Assembly (NCBI RefSeq): GCF_021603585.1
Contig: NZ_BQHI01000017.1
Span: 1 to 64,000, forward strand
DNA: 64,000 nt
Origin: Pseudomonas sputi
GTDB taxonomy: Bacteria > Pseudomonadota > Gammaproteobacteria > Pseudomonadales > Pseudomonadaceae
Reading direction: 5' to 3'
Shown: positions 52,875 through 60,448 of the stretch, piece by piece
Position numbering within the stretch: the first letter of the stretch is position 1
Layout: every line of letters starts with the position of its first letter
Position numbers and translations under genes: made by a program
Notes under the pieces: generated by a model
Told to the model about the DNA's origin: nothing
The model's database searches: none
Seen by the model: the letters and a program-made list of their open reading frames with translations, nothing else

Positions 52875-54251
52875 TTAACGCAGGCCGGATTTGAGTTGGA
52901 TGAAATGGCGAGTGGCGAGCAGCCCGGCCGGATGCGCGTGCCGGGCCGGCGCAAGCCAGGGAATCAACGTTGCGAATTGGGTGTGAGCGTCCTGCCCTTG
53001 CAGGGCAGCATTCAGGCGCTGCACATCGGGGTCTTGTTCGGGCACCTCGATCGGCGCAGGGCCTGAGGGGCGGCGACGGAACGCGACGGGTTTTTCCGCC
53101 GAAATCCAGTCACCGGCAATCCAGTCGTGCACCAGTTGTTTTTCATAGGCGCTGAATACGCCGAACATCGCCGCGCCATCGCCATCGATCAATTGCCAGA
53201 AACGGCTGCCCTGTGGATCTTCGTGGCGCTTGATCCAGCCCTTGTCCTGCATGGCTTGCAGGAACCCGGGCAACTGCTGCGGATCGGCCAGCCACTGATT
53301 GACGGTCTTGCCTTCAAAGCGGCAATAGTCGGAGTGCATGTGTTGAGCGAACGGACACTTGCGTTCAAGCATCGCCAACAGTTCGCGCTCCAGATCGAAC
53401 CCCTCGATGATTGCGCGGCTGCCCTGCCCCAGGTCATTGAGCCGATAGCCCAGCGATACCCGGCGCAGGAAATCGCTGCGGTCTGCCTCCAGGGGCAGCA
53501 GATCCAGAACGGCCTGAACGGCTTTTTGCGCATGGCCGGTACTGGCATTGTCGATGGTCACGTGCAGTGTGAAATAGTACGGATCGATCCCCAGTTCACT
53601 GAGCTCGTAACTGCTGATCAACAGGTGCAAGGGCAGCTGTTCGTAGCCAAGGTTGTAACCGATCACCTCCGGCAGAAAATCCATGCCGCAGGCACCCAGG
53701 GCCAATTGCAGCGCGCCTTGCAGGTAGCGTTCGTCGGGCAGTGGACTGCTGGGCTCGAGGCCCTGTTCGGCGAGCAATTGCCGGTAGATCACCACGTGAT
53801 TCTGCGCCGGGTTGCCCTCGCCCAGTTCTTCCAGATAAGTGCTGATCAGGCTGCTGAATCGCGGATCGCGCCATTGGCCCAGCAAGCCGTAGAGCCAGGC
53901 GCCATCGACCCGTTTGGTTGGCGCCACCGCTTGCAGGAAATACAGCGCATGAGCCTTGCAGCTGAAAAACTGCCGCGCTCCTCCCGCCTTGCGTTGTTGC
54001 AGGTAGTCGGCGTATTGCCGGGCGACATCGGCGCAGTGTTCGGCCACCCAGGCATGCCACTGCGCGGGGTCCGATGGCAGTTCATCCTTCAACTGCGCAG
54101 CTTGCAGCAGTTGGTGTTCCAGGAAGGCCCGCGCCAGCGGCTGCGGATCTTCGTCGAAAAAAAGTGCTTCATGGATACGCCGCCACTCACCCAGGGAGTC
54201 GAGGGGGTGCGATTGGGCAGGCGTCGCTTGCAGGTGAGTCAGGACAGTCAT
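52875..54251 (-). CDS. heme-oxygenase-like iron-containing redox enzyme (HDO family)
   Basis: 458 residues. The central helical region contains 'STYLEELGEGNPAQNHVVIY' and 'YYFTLHVTIDNASTGHAQKA', Glu/His/Asp-His combinations that fit the metal ligands of heme-oxygenase-like diiron oxidases (annotated 'iron-containing redox enzyme'). 'HMHSDYCRFEGKTVNQWLAD' follows. It may be a soluble O2-activating oxidase. Substrate unknown; the adjacent methyltransferase suggests a two-gene modification unit. Start at 54251 has only a moderate ribosome site. Confidence 0.7.
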   Translation of the reverse strand: MTVLTHLQATPAQSHPLDSLGEWRRIHEALFFDEDPQPLARAFLEHQLLQAAQLKDELPSDPAQWHAWVAEHCADVARQYADYLQQRKAGGARQFFSCKAHALYFLQAVAPTKRVDGAWLYGLLGQWRDPRFSSLISTYLEELGEGNPAQNHVVIYRQLLAEQGLEPSSPLPDERYLQGALQLALGACGMDFLPEVIGYNLGYEQLPLHLLISSYELSELGIDPYYFTLHVTIDNASTGHAQKAVQAVLDLLPLEADRSDFLRRVSLGYRLNDLGQGSRAIIEGFDLERELLAMLERKCPFAQHMHSDYCRFEGKTVNQWLADPQQLPGFLQAMQDKGWIKRHEDPQGSRFWQLIDGDGAAMFGVFSAYEKQLVHDWIAGDWISAEKPVAFRRRPSGPAPIEVPEQDPDVQRLNAALQGQDAHTQFATLIPWLAPARHAHPAGLLATRHFIQLKSGLR

Positions 54252-54419
54252 GGCAATATTCTCGATCGATTGGCAGGACGCTCAGTCACTCGCCTCTAAT
54301 GCAGCAGAGAGGCGGCGCCTGCCGAAAATTCAATCGACGTTAAATGTGCCCGGACGGACGGAGCCTTCGCCACGCGCCTGACTTGAACAGGCGCGGGCGA
54401 AGATCGTGAGGTTTTGCTG

Positions 54420-55151
54420 TCAGGCTGTGCCCTTGGCCTGCTGCTCCAGGTGAACCTGCAATTCGGGGTCGATCTGCAACGCCGCCGCCAGTTCATCCAG
54501 ATAATTGCGTTCGGCGTCCTGCTGATCGTCCACCAGCATCACGCTGGCCAGGTACATTTCGGCGGCCATGGCCGGATCGTTCTGCGCCGCCTGGGCGACT
54601 TCGGTGGGATTCAGGGGTTTGGCGACTTCGTCGTCGAGCCATTGCTGCAGGTTCGGGTCATCGGTGTGCTTGCCGATTTCGCTGCTGATCAGGTGTTTTT
54701 CCGAGTCGTCGATCCGCCCGTCCGCCTTGGCCGCGGCGATCAACGCACGCAGAACGGCATGGCTGTGTTCTTCGACTTGCGGGCCGGACAGCAGGTCCGC
54801 GGTTTGCGGGGTCTGCTGCGGCGCGGTGGAGGCCTGGCTGCGTTGCCACGCCTGATACGCCTGGAAAGCCATCATGCCCAGCGAGGCCAGCGCCGCGTAA
54901 TGGGTGCCGCCGGAGCGACGCTGCGTGCCGCCACCCAGCGCGCCGCCACCGCCAAGCAATCCACCAAGCAGCCCGCCCAGGCCACCCAGTCCTCCGGCAG
55001 GAGAACCGCCGCCGCTGGTACCGCCACCGCCCAGCAGACCGCCGAGCAACCCGCCAAGCCCGCCCAGTCCCCCGCCGGCCGACGCGCCACCTGGTTGTCC
55101 CGCCGAGGCCTGGCCTCGCAGCAGTTGTTCGAGCAGATCACTGGTGTTCAT
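54420..55151 (-). CDS. DUF533/TerB-like protein with Gly-rich N-terminus
   Basis: 243 residues beginning MNTSDLLEQLLRGQ. A Gly-Leu-rich region (about 20-75) consists of two near-identical copies of GGLGGLGGLLGGLLGGGG. The C-terminal half is an all-helical TerB-like domain ('LRALIAAAKADGRIDDSEKH', 'EMYLASVMLVDDQQDAERNY'). Matches DUF533 (YebE-like) proteins of unknown function, possibly membrane-associated through the glycine-rich helices. GAGGACGTC precedes the ATG at 55151. Confidence 0.82.
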   Translation of the reverse strand: MNTSDLLEQLLRGQASAGQPGGASAGGGLGGLGGLLGGLLGGGGTSGGGSPAGGLGGLGGLLGGLLGGGGALGGGTQRRSGGTHYAALASLGMMAFQAYQAWQRSQASTAPQQTPQTADLLSGPQVEEHSHAVLRALIAAAKADGRIDDSEKHLISSEIGKHTDDPNLQQWLDDEVAKPLNPTEVAQAAQNDPAMAAEMYLASVMLVDDQQDAERNYLDELAAALQIDPELQVHLEQQAKGTA

Positions 55152-55410
55152 GACGTCGTCCTCAGGCAAAGGGTATGACTGCGTCAGGCAACGATAGTCC
55201 TCTTGATGCGATGTGCCAGCACCGTTGGGCTGACGTGGCCATGGGCGAGTGATTCTCCAGAGAACTTTTTTCCCGGCCAGCTAATCTTCACGAATGGGTG
55301 AACCTTGACCCGGCCCGACCGGTCGATAGCTGCAACCCCGACCCGGTTGGTCGCCGCCCTTGCTGCCCAAGGGTTTACGCGGCTTGCTGCACTTTCTGGA
55401 GAACGCCTTC

Positions 55411-56133
55411 GTGATATCGACCGTCCACATCGCCAGGCTCAAGGCCTGGGGCGCCCATGGTTTCACCGCGACCGGCGTGGTCACCGCCTTCCTGGCCACC
55501 CTGGCCCTGCTGGAAAACCAGCCGATTCACTGCCTGATGTGGCTGGGCGTGGCACTGATCGTCGACGGCCTCGACGGGGCGCTGGCGCGCAAGGTCAACG
55601 TGCAGTCGGTGCTACCGAGTTTCGACGGATCGATCCTCGATCTGGTGATCGATTACCTGACCTACGTGTTCATCCCGGCGCTGTTCATCTATCGCTACAT
55701 TCCCCTGCCCGACTACACCCTGCTGCTGACCGTGTCGCTGATTCTGGTGTCGTCGCTGTTCTGCTTCTGCAACGTCAACATGAAGAGCAAGGACAACTAT
55801 TTCGTCGGCTTCCCCGCCGCCTGGAACGTGGTTGCACTGTGCCTGTACATCATCGATCCGGGGCCATGGCTCACCTTCCTGACGGTGATTGGCCTGGCGC
55901 TGCTGACCGTGACCCGGATGAAATTCCTGCACCCGTTCCGGGTACGCCGGTTCATGCCGATCAACATTGCCGTGACGGCGATCTGGCTGCTGTGCAGTCT
56001 GTCGCTGGTGCTGAACCACCCGGTGATCAACCCGCTGGTGATGGGCTTGTGGCTGCTGGCGTCAGCGTACTTTCTCGGCATCTGCATCTGGCGCACGGCG
56101 CTGGAGTGGTTTGACAGTGCGCATCTGAAATAG
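55411..56133 (+). CDS. pcs: phosphatidylcholine synthase
   Basis: 240 residues from the GTG at 55411, which has GGAG nine bases upstream; a TTG at 55360 would add 17 residues. Seven to eight membrane helices. The CDP-alcohol phosphotransferase motif D-G-x2-A-R-x(n)-G-x3-D-x3-D is 'DGLDGALARK' followed by 'FDGSILDLVIDYLTYVF'. It condenses CDP-diacylglycerol with choline to make phosphatidylcholine in one step, typical of Pseudomonas that obtain choline from plants or animals. Confidence 0.85.
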   Translation: MISTVHIARLKAWGAHGFTATGVVTAFLATLALLENQPIHCLMWLGVALIVDGLDGALARKVNVQSVLPSFDGSILDLVIDYLTYVFIPALFIYRYIPLPDYTLLLTVSLILVSSLFCFCNVNMKSKDNYFVGFPAAWNVVALCLYIIDPGPWLTFLTVIGLALLTVTRMKFLHPFRVRRFMPINIAVTAIWLLCSLSLVLNHPVINPLVMGLWLLASAYFLGICIWRTALEWFDSAHLK

Positions 56134-56151
56134 AAGCTCTGCAGGGATCCC

Positions 56152-56179
56152 TGTGGGAGCGAGCAAGCTTGCTCCCACA
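56152..56179. repeat. REP-like palindrome
   Basis: TGTGGGAGC, an inner GAGCAAGCTTGCTC palindrome, then GCTCCCACA. Same family as 14905-14930; it lies between the convergent pcs and methyltransferase genes. Confidence 0.8.
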
Positions 56180-56185
56180 ATGGTT

Positions 56186-56998
56186 TCAGCGCTTGGTGAT
56201 GACGACCTCCAGATATTCACTCGGCACCACCATCGATTCCGCTCCCGCCCGGTTCAACCCGTCGATCAGTAAAGCAAGATCTGTCTCCAGCGCCTGCCCG
56301 CTCTCGGGCGGCAACGCGGCGAACGCCTTGTGCACCGGGCCGTACCAGTGGCGAAACACATCAATGAAATGCGCCGCCGAGCGATAGCGAAAGTTGAAGT
56401 GGCGGCGGGTCACCTGGACCTGGAACTGGCGATCATCGAAGTTCGAATGCAGCCAGGCTTCCGCTCCCCAGTTCGAGGGCGGTTGCGCACCCGGTGGCGG
56501 TGGCAGGTAGCGGCCGAGGGTCTTGAACATCTGGCCGACGAAGCCTTCGGGCGTCCAGTTGGCCAGGCCGATCCGTCCGCCACGGCGACAGACCCGCGCC
56601 AACTCCTTGGCCGCCTTGGCCTGATCCGGGGCGAACATCACACCGAAGGTCGACAGCACCGCATCGAAACTGGAATCGGCAAACGGCAGCGCCTCGGCAT
56701 CGGCGACCTGAAAGGTCACGTCCAGATGCTCGGCGCGCGCCCGGTCCTGGCCGCGTTCCAGCAGCGCCGCGACATAATCGGTGGACGTCACCCGACAACC
56801 ACGGCGTGCCGCCGCCAGCGTGGCATTGCCGTTGCCGGCGGCGACATCCAGCACTTCTTCATCGCAGCGCAAGTCGCAGGCTTCGGCGAGGGTTTCGCCG
56901 ACGATCTGCAACGTGGTGCCGATCACGGCGTAGTCGCCACTGGCCCAGGCGACCTTCTGGCGTTCCTTCAGGGCAGTGAGATCAATGGGGGTACTCAT
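56186..56998 (-). CDS. class I SAM-dependent methyltransferase (UbiE-like)
   Basis: 270 residues. 'EEVLDVAAGNGNATLAAARR' (motif I), 'DAEALPFADSSFDAVLSTFG' (motif II) and 'RVCRRGGRIGLANWTPEG' (motif III) show a typical small-molecule methyltransferase fold. Substrate unknown. The DUF4242 gene is 25 bases upstream on the same strand. Confidence 0.8.
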   Translation of the reverse strand: MSTPIDLTALKERQKVAWASGDYAVIGTTLQIVGETLAEACDLRCDEEVLDVAAGNGNATLAAARRGCRVTSTDYVAALLERGQDRARAEHLDVTFQVADAEALPFADSSFDAVLSTFGVMFAPDQAKAAKELARVCRRGGRIGLANWTPEGFVGQMFKTLGRYLPPPPGAQPPSNWGAEAWLHSNFDDRQFQVQVTRRHFNFRYRSAAHFIDVFRHWYGPVHKAFAALPPESGQALETDLALLIDGLNRAGAESMVVPSEYLEVVITKR

Positions 56999-57023
56999 GA
57001 ATGGGTGCTCCGCGGCAGAGGGG

Positions 57024-57296
57024 TCAATCGGCGGTCGTCGGGTCGATGATGCTCGTCACCCGGGACACGCTATTGGCCGGAAATCCCCCACGCTTGGCGT
57101 GTTCGCGCACCAGCTCTTCGTTGGGTGCGATGTACACGCAATAGATCTTGTCGGCAGTCACATAACTCTGCAGCCACTGCACCTCTGGCCCGAGTTCACG
57201 CAGCACGTTGCAGGACGTTTGCGATACGGCCTTGAGTTCTGGCTCCGATAGCTTTCCGGCTCCTGGAATCTCGCGTTCAATCACGAACTTCGGCAT
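57024..57296 (-). CDS. DUF4242 (SCO4226-like) family protein
   Basis: 90 residues. MPKFVIEREIPGAGKLSEPE start and 'WLQSYVTADKIYCVYIAPNE' then 'LVREHAKRGGFPANSV' match DUF4242, ferredoxin-like small proteins, one of which (SCO4226) binds nickel. Soluble. GAGG six bases before the ATG. Likely co-transcribed with the methyltransferase downstream. Confidence 0.8.
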   Translation of the reverse strand: MPKFVIEREIPGAGKLSEPELKAVSQTSCNVLRELGPEVQWLQSYVTADKIYCVYIAPNEELVREHAKRGGFPANSVSRVTSIIDPTTAD

Positions 57297-57471
57297 GGCA
57301 ACCTCGCTTTCTTTTTATGGATGTCAGAGCCGTTGCTGGCCCCGCTCGCCCACTATCGCGCGGGCGCTGTCCGGCGTCCCTGCCAATCGTCCGGAGTGCC
57401 CATAAAACCGGGCGTTGGCCGATGAATGGCGGGATTTTGTAAAGGCCCCGAAACAGATATTGGAAAAGCCA

Positions 57472-57502
57472 AACGGCCCGGGAAGGTTGACTCCGGGCCG
57501 TT
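57472..57502 (-). terminator. terminator after the DipZ-like gene
   Basis: AACGGCCCGG, 11-base loop, CCGGGCCGTT, followed on the minus strand by TTTGGCTTTT. It lies 12 bases beyond the stop at 57515. Confidence 0.65.
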
Positions 57503-57514
57503 CGCTCTTATTGA

Positions 57515-58729
57515 TCAGGCCGCAGATGCCTTGGCCTCTTTGAGCAGCTGTTGAATCATCTGCTCCTGAGCCTCGTAACGCCCTTCGCCGAAGTGGGTGT
57601 AACGCACCTGGCCCTTGGCGTCGATCAGGTAATGCGCCGGCCAGTACTGGTTATCGAAGTTGCGCCAGATCGCGTAGTTGTTGTCGATGGCCACCGGGTA
57701 GGTGATGCCGAGCTTCTGCACTTGATCCTTGACGTTGTCGATGATCCGCTCGTAGCCGTATTCCGGGGTGTGCACGCCGATCACCACCAGGCCGTCCTTG
57801 CCGTACTTCTTCTCCCACGCCTTCACGTACGGCAGGGTGTGCTGGCAGTTGATGCAGTCATACGTCCAGAAGTCCACCAGCACCACTTTGCCGCGCAGGG
57901 ACTCAGCCGTCAGTTCCGGCGAGTTCAGCCATTGCACCGCGCCGGACAGCGACGGCATCGCGCCTTTGCTCGCCTCGTCTTCGGTCGAGTCCGCACGGAC
58001 TTTGCTGACGAAGTAGTCCAGCACTTTCGGCACGTTCTCCAGCACGCTTTTCTCGACCGATGCCACGCCTTGGGACGAGGTATTGGCCAGCAGCAGGTTG
58101 TCGGCACCGGTGGCGATCACCGCCGCCGTCGCCAGCACCGCAACGCCCGCCCCCCGGCGGAACCAGCCAGTGAACGGAATCGACGGTTTCAACCGATTGA
58201 CCAGACCGCGACCAGCGAAGATCAGCGTCCCCAGCGACAGCGCACTGCCCGCACCGTAGGCCAGCAGCAACAGGCTGGTCTGAGCGTTGGCGCCTTGCAG
58301 CATGGCACCGGTGAGGATCACGCCGAGGATCGGACCGGCGCACGGCGCCCACAACAGACCGGTAGCGACGCCAATCATGATCGAGGCCATGGGGCCGGTC
58401 TTTTTCCGGGCGTCGGGGTCGAGGCGATTGCCCAGCCGCACGAAGGGCCGCGCCAGCCAGTCACCGATGCGCGCGGAAATCAGCGACAGCGCAAACAGCA
58501 CCATCACCGCCAGCGCAATGTGGCGACCGGTGTTGCTGGCCTGGATCACCCACTCGCTGCTGACCACCGCCAGGCTGGAGATCAGGGCAAAGGTCAGGGC
58601 CATGCCGCCGAGAGTCAGCAGGATCGAAGAGCGGGTGCGGTCGGCACCGGCGAACAGAAACGGCACCACCGGCAGGATGCACGGACTGAGGACAGTCAAC
58701 AGACCGCCCAGGAAAGCGATGAGAAACAT
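57515..58729 (-). CDS. DipZ/DsbD-like thiol-disulfide exchanger (CcdA + TlpA fusion)
   Basis: 404 residues. Residues 1-215 form a CcdA/DsbD-type transmembrane domain with paired Cys ('VLSPCILPVVPFL' and 'LLWAPCAGPILGV'). Residues about 265-400 are a periplasmic TlpA/thioredoxin domain with CxxC in 'DFWTYDCINCQHTLPYVKAW'. It moves reducing power from cytoplasmic thioredoxin to periplasmic disulfides. The ATG at 58729 is eight bases after AGG; a GTG three codons earlier is possible. The set beside a divergent two-component system recalls PA2478-PA2480 (DsbD2 and DsbRS) of P. aeruginosa. Confidence 0.83.
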   Translation of the reverse strand: MFLIAFLGGLLTVLSPCILPVVPFLFAGADRTRSSILLTLGGMALTFALISSLAVVSSEWVIQASNTGRHIALAVMVLFALSLISARIGDWLARPFVRLGNRLDPDARKKTGPMASIMIGVATGLLWAPCAGPILGVILTGAMLQGANAQTSLLLLAYGAGSALSLGTLIFAGRGLVNRLKPSIPFTGWFRRGAGVAVLATAAVIATGADNLLLANTSSQGVASVEKSVLENVPKVLDYFVSKVRADSTEDEASKGAMPSLSGAVQWLNSPELTAESLRGKVVLVDFWTYDCINCQHTLPYVKAWEKKYGKDGLVVIGVHTPEYGYERIIDNVKDQVQKLGITYPVAIDNNYAIWRNFDNQYWPAHYLIDAKGQVRYTHFGEGRYEAQEQMIQQLLKEAKASAA

Positions 58730-58805
58730 GAGGTTCACCTTTTGAATAAGGGGTGGTCTGTTGACTGGATCGGGGGCCGGCCGTTACGGGCAGCCCCTTC
58801 AATCC

Positions 58806-59102
58806 TCAAGCCGTCTGGTTTTCCAGCCATTGGCTTTGCGGCGTACGGCTGGCACCGTTCTCGGCCAGCGTCTGGCCTTGCGGCGTACGGCTGGAACCGT
58901 CGGCGGCCACCCTCTGCCCCTGCGGCGTGCGGCTGGAACCGTCGGCGGCGATCAGGCCGTCGTTGCCCGGCTTGGCCACCGGGGCCAGTTGAAAGCAGGT
59001 GCTGCTGCCACAGCTGTGCTGTTCGACGGCAGCGTTGGCGTGAGCCGCGACGCCGGCGAGGGAGAAGGCAACAGCGGTCAGATAGCGCGATACGTTGTTC
59101 AT
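58806..59102 (-). CDS. small exported protein with a 14-residue repeat
   Basis: 98 residues. Signal peptide MNNVSRYLTAVAFSLAGVAA. The mature part has a Cys pair in 'EQHSCGSSTCFQLAP' and then three tandem units: AADGSSRTPQGQRV, AADGSSRTPQGQTL and AENGASRTPQSQWL (42-base DNA repeats). No family recognised. The gene lies between the DipZ-like and DUF2790 genes on the same strand, suggesting a periplasmic partner of the thiol-exchange system. Confidence 0.7.
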   Translation of the reverse strand: MNNVSRYLTAVAFSLAGVAAHANAAVEQHSCGSSTCFQLAPVAKPGNDGLIAADGSSRTPQGQRVAADGSSRTPQGQTLAENGASRTPQSQWLENQTA

Positions 59103-59131
59103 GGCGAGGTTCCTTTAATAGCGATGGGTAA

Positions 59132-59401
59132 TCAGTTGTCCTGGTTGCAGCCGTCGGCGAATTTGCGGTAGTCGAGCACCTGGGTCTTGCCGGCCGAGTC
59201 GAGGTACGTCAGGCGGGCGTCGACGACGCCGCAGGTCATCGAGTTGTCCTGTGTCAGCGACACCACTTTCTGGATGTCCAGGTGGCTGCCGTAGGCGTAG
59301 GTTTGCGGGGTGACATCGGCTTCGGCGCGGGCCGACAGAGTGCAGATGTTCAAAGCGGCAAACAGGCAAGCGGCAGCAATCGATTGGGTCTTGGCGTTCA
59401 T
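59132..59401 (-). CDS. exported DUF2790 family protein
   Basis: 89 residues. Signal peptide ends at 'LSARA'. The mature part has 'TYAYGSHLDIQKVVSLTQDN' and 'TCGVVDARLTYLDSAGKTQV' with a C-terminal 'KFADGCNQDN', giving two Cys that probably form a disulfide. Matches DUF2790, small periplasmic Pseudomonas proteins frequently encoded next to two-component systems and induced by metals. GAGGAAAACGCC precedes the ATG. First gene of the minus-strand operon leaving the divergent promoter. Confidence 0.8.
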   Translation of the reverse strand: MNAKTQSIAAACLFAALNICTLSARAEADVTPQTYAYGSHLDIQKVVSLTQDNSMTCGVVDARLTYLDSAGKTQVLDYRKFADGCNQDN

Positions 59402-59526
59402 GGCGTTTTCCTCGGGGCTTCAATGGTTGAATCGTTGATTGGGCCGAGGCGTTCTGTGTGTGCCTCGATGGAGCTCATTTAAAGCTCGCGAGGTATCGCG
59501 CATGTGTCGGCAAATGCCGTGTATAA

Positions 59527-59638
59527 ATCGCTACGTATCCGCGCGCGTCCGGGATACACAGCGATACAAAACCCTGCAAAAATCCGCTTTTTGCGTCGGC
59601 ATGTATCCATCACAGCGCTGGATACACTGCAATACAAA
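59527..59638. promoter_or_regulatory. duplicated palindromic operator in the divergent promoter
   Basis: Two copies of GTATCC-N11-GGATAC lie at 59535-59557 and 59603-59625. Both continue to the right as ACnGCnATACAAA. In the first copy the arms extend to ATCGCTACGTATCC (59527-59540) and GGATACACAGCGAT (59552-59565), 12 of 14 positions complementary. Copies are 68 bases apart. They sit between the DUF2790 gene and the response-regulator gene, so binding of the dimeric regulator, with control of both directions, is the natural reading (inference). Confidence 0.65.
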
Positions 59639-59707
59639 GGCAGGCAGGCGGGTCCGCGCGGGCTCGATAGACTGCCCGGCAATCCCCTTTGATTGAGGTT
59701 TGGCCCC

Positions 59708-60448
59708 ATGGAACATGTCGATCACATCCTGATCGTCGACGACGATCGCGAGATTCGCGAACTGGTCGGCAATTACCTGAAGAAGAACGGCCTGCGCACC
59801 ACAGTGGTTGCCGATGGCCGGCAGATGCGCAGCTTTCTGGAAGCCAACACCGTCGACCTGATCGTGCTCGACATCATGATGCCCGGCGACGATGGCCTGC
59901 TGCTGTGCCGCGAGTTGCGCTCGGGCAAACACAAGGCCACGCCAATCCTGATGCTCACCGCGCGCAACGATGAAACCGACCGCATCCTCGGTCTGGAAAT
60001 GGGCGCCGACGACTACCTGACCAAACCGTTCGCCGCCCGCGAGCTGCTGGCGCGAATCAACGCCGTGCTGCGTCGCACGCGCATGCTGCCACCCAACCTG
60101 GTGGTCACCGAAAGCGGTCGGCTGTTGGCGTTCGGTCGCTGGCAGCTCGACACCTCCGCTCGGCATCTGCTGGACAAGGACGGCACCATGGTCGCCCTGA
60201 GCGGCGCGGAATACCGTTTGCTGCGGGTGTTCCTCGACCATCCGCAACGGGTGCTGAGCCGCGATCAATTGCTCAACCTGACCCAGGGCCGGGACGCCGA
60301 TCTGTTCGACCGCTCCATCGATCTGCTGGTCAGCCGTCTGCGCCAGCGCCTGCTGGATGACGCCCGCGAACCGGCCTACATCAAGACCGTGCGCAGCGAA
60401 GGCTATGTGTTCTCGCTGCCGGTCGAAGTCCTCGGAGCCCCCGCATGA
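59708..60448 (+). CDS. OmpR-family response regulator
   Basis: 246 residues from the ATG at 59708 (MEHVDHILIVDDDREIRELV; a TTG at 59693 is an alternative). Receiver domain with acidic pocket 'VDDD', phosphoacceptor D55 in 'VDLIVLDIMMPGDDG' and Lys in 'DDYLTKPFAARELLARI'. Winged-helix output domain with 'EYRLLRVFLDHPQRVLSRDQ' and 'IKTVRSEGYVFSLPV'. GAGG precedes. ATGA overlap with the kinase gene. Its likely target is the duplicated operator just upstream. Confidence 0.88.
   Translation: MEHVDHILIVDDDREIRELVGNYLKKNGLRTTVVADGRQMRSFLEANTVDLIVLDIMMPGDDGLLLCRELRSGKHKATPILMLTARNDETDRILGLEMGADDYLTKPFAARELLARINAVLRRTRMLPPNLVVTESGRLLAFGRWQLDTSARHLLDKDGTMVALSGAEYRLLRVFLDHPQRVLSRDQLLNLTQGRDADLFDRSIDLLVSRLRQRLLDDAREPAYIKTVRSEGYVFSLPVEVLGAPA

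Noticed and set aside
57551-59131. 526-codon plus-strand frame opposite the DipZ-like gene
   Set aside because: Antisense shadow crossing two well-supported minus-strand genes.
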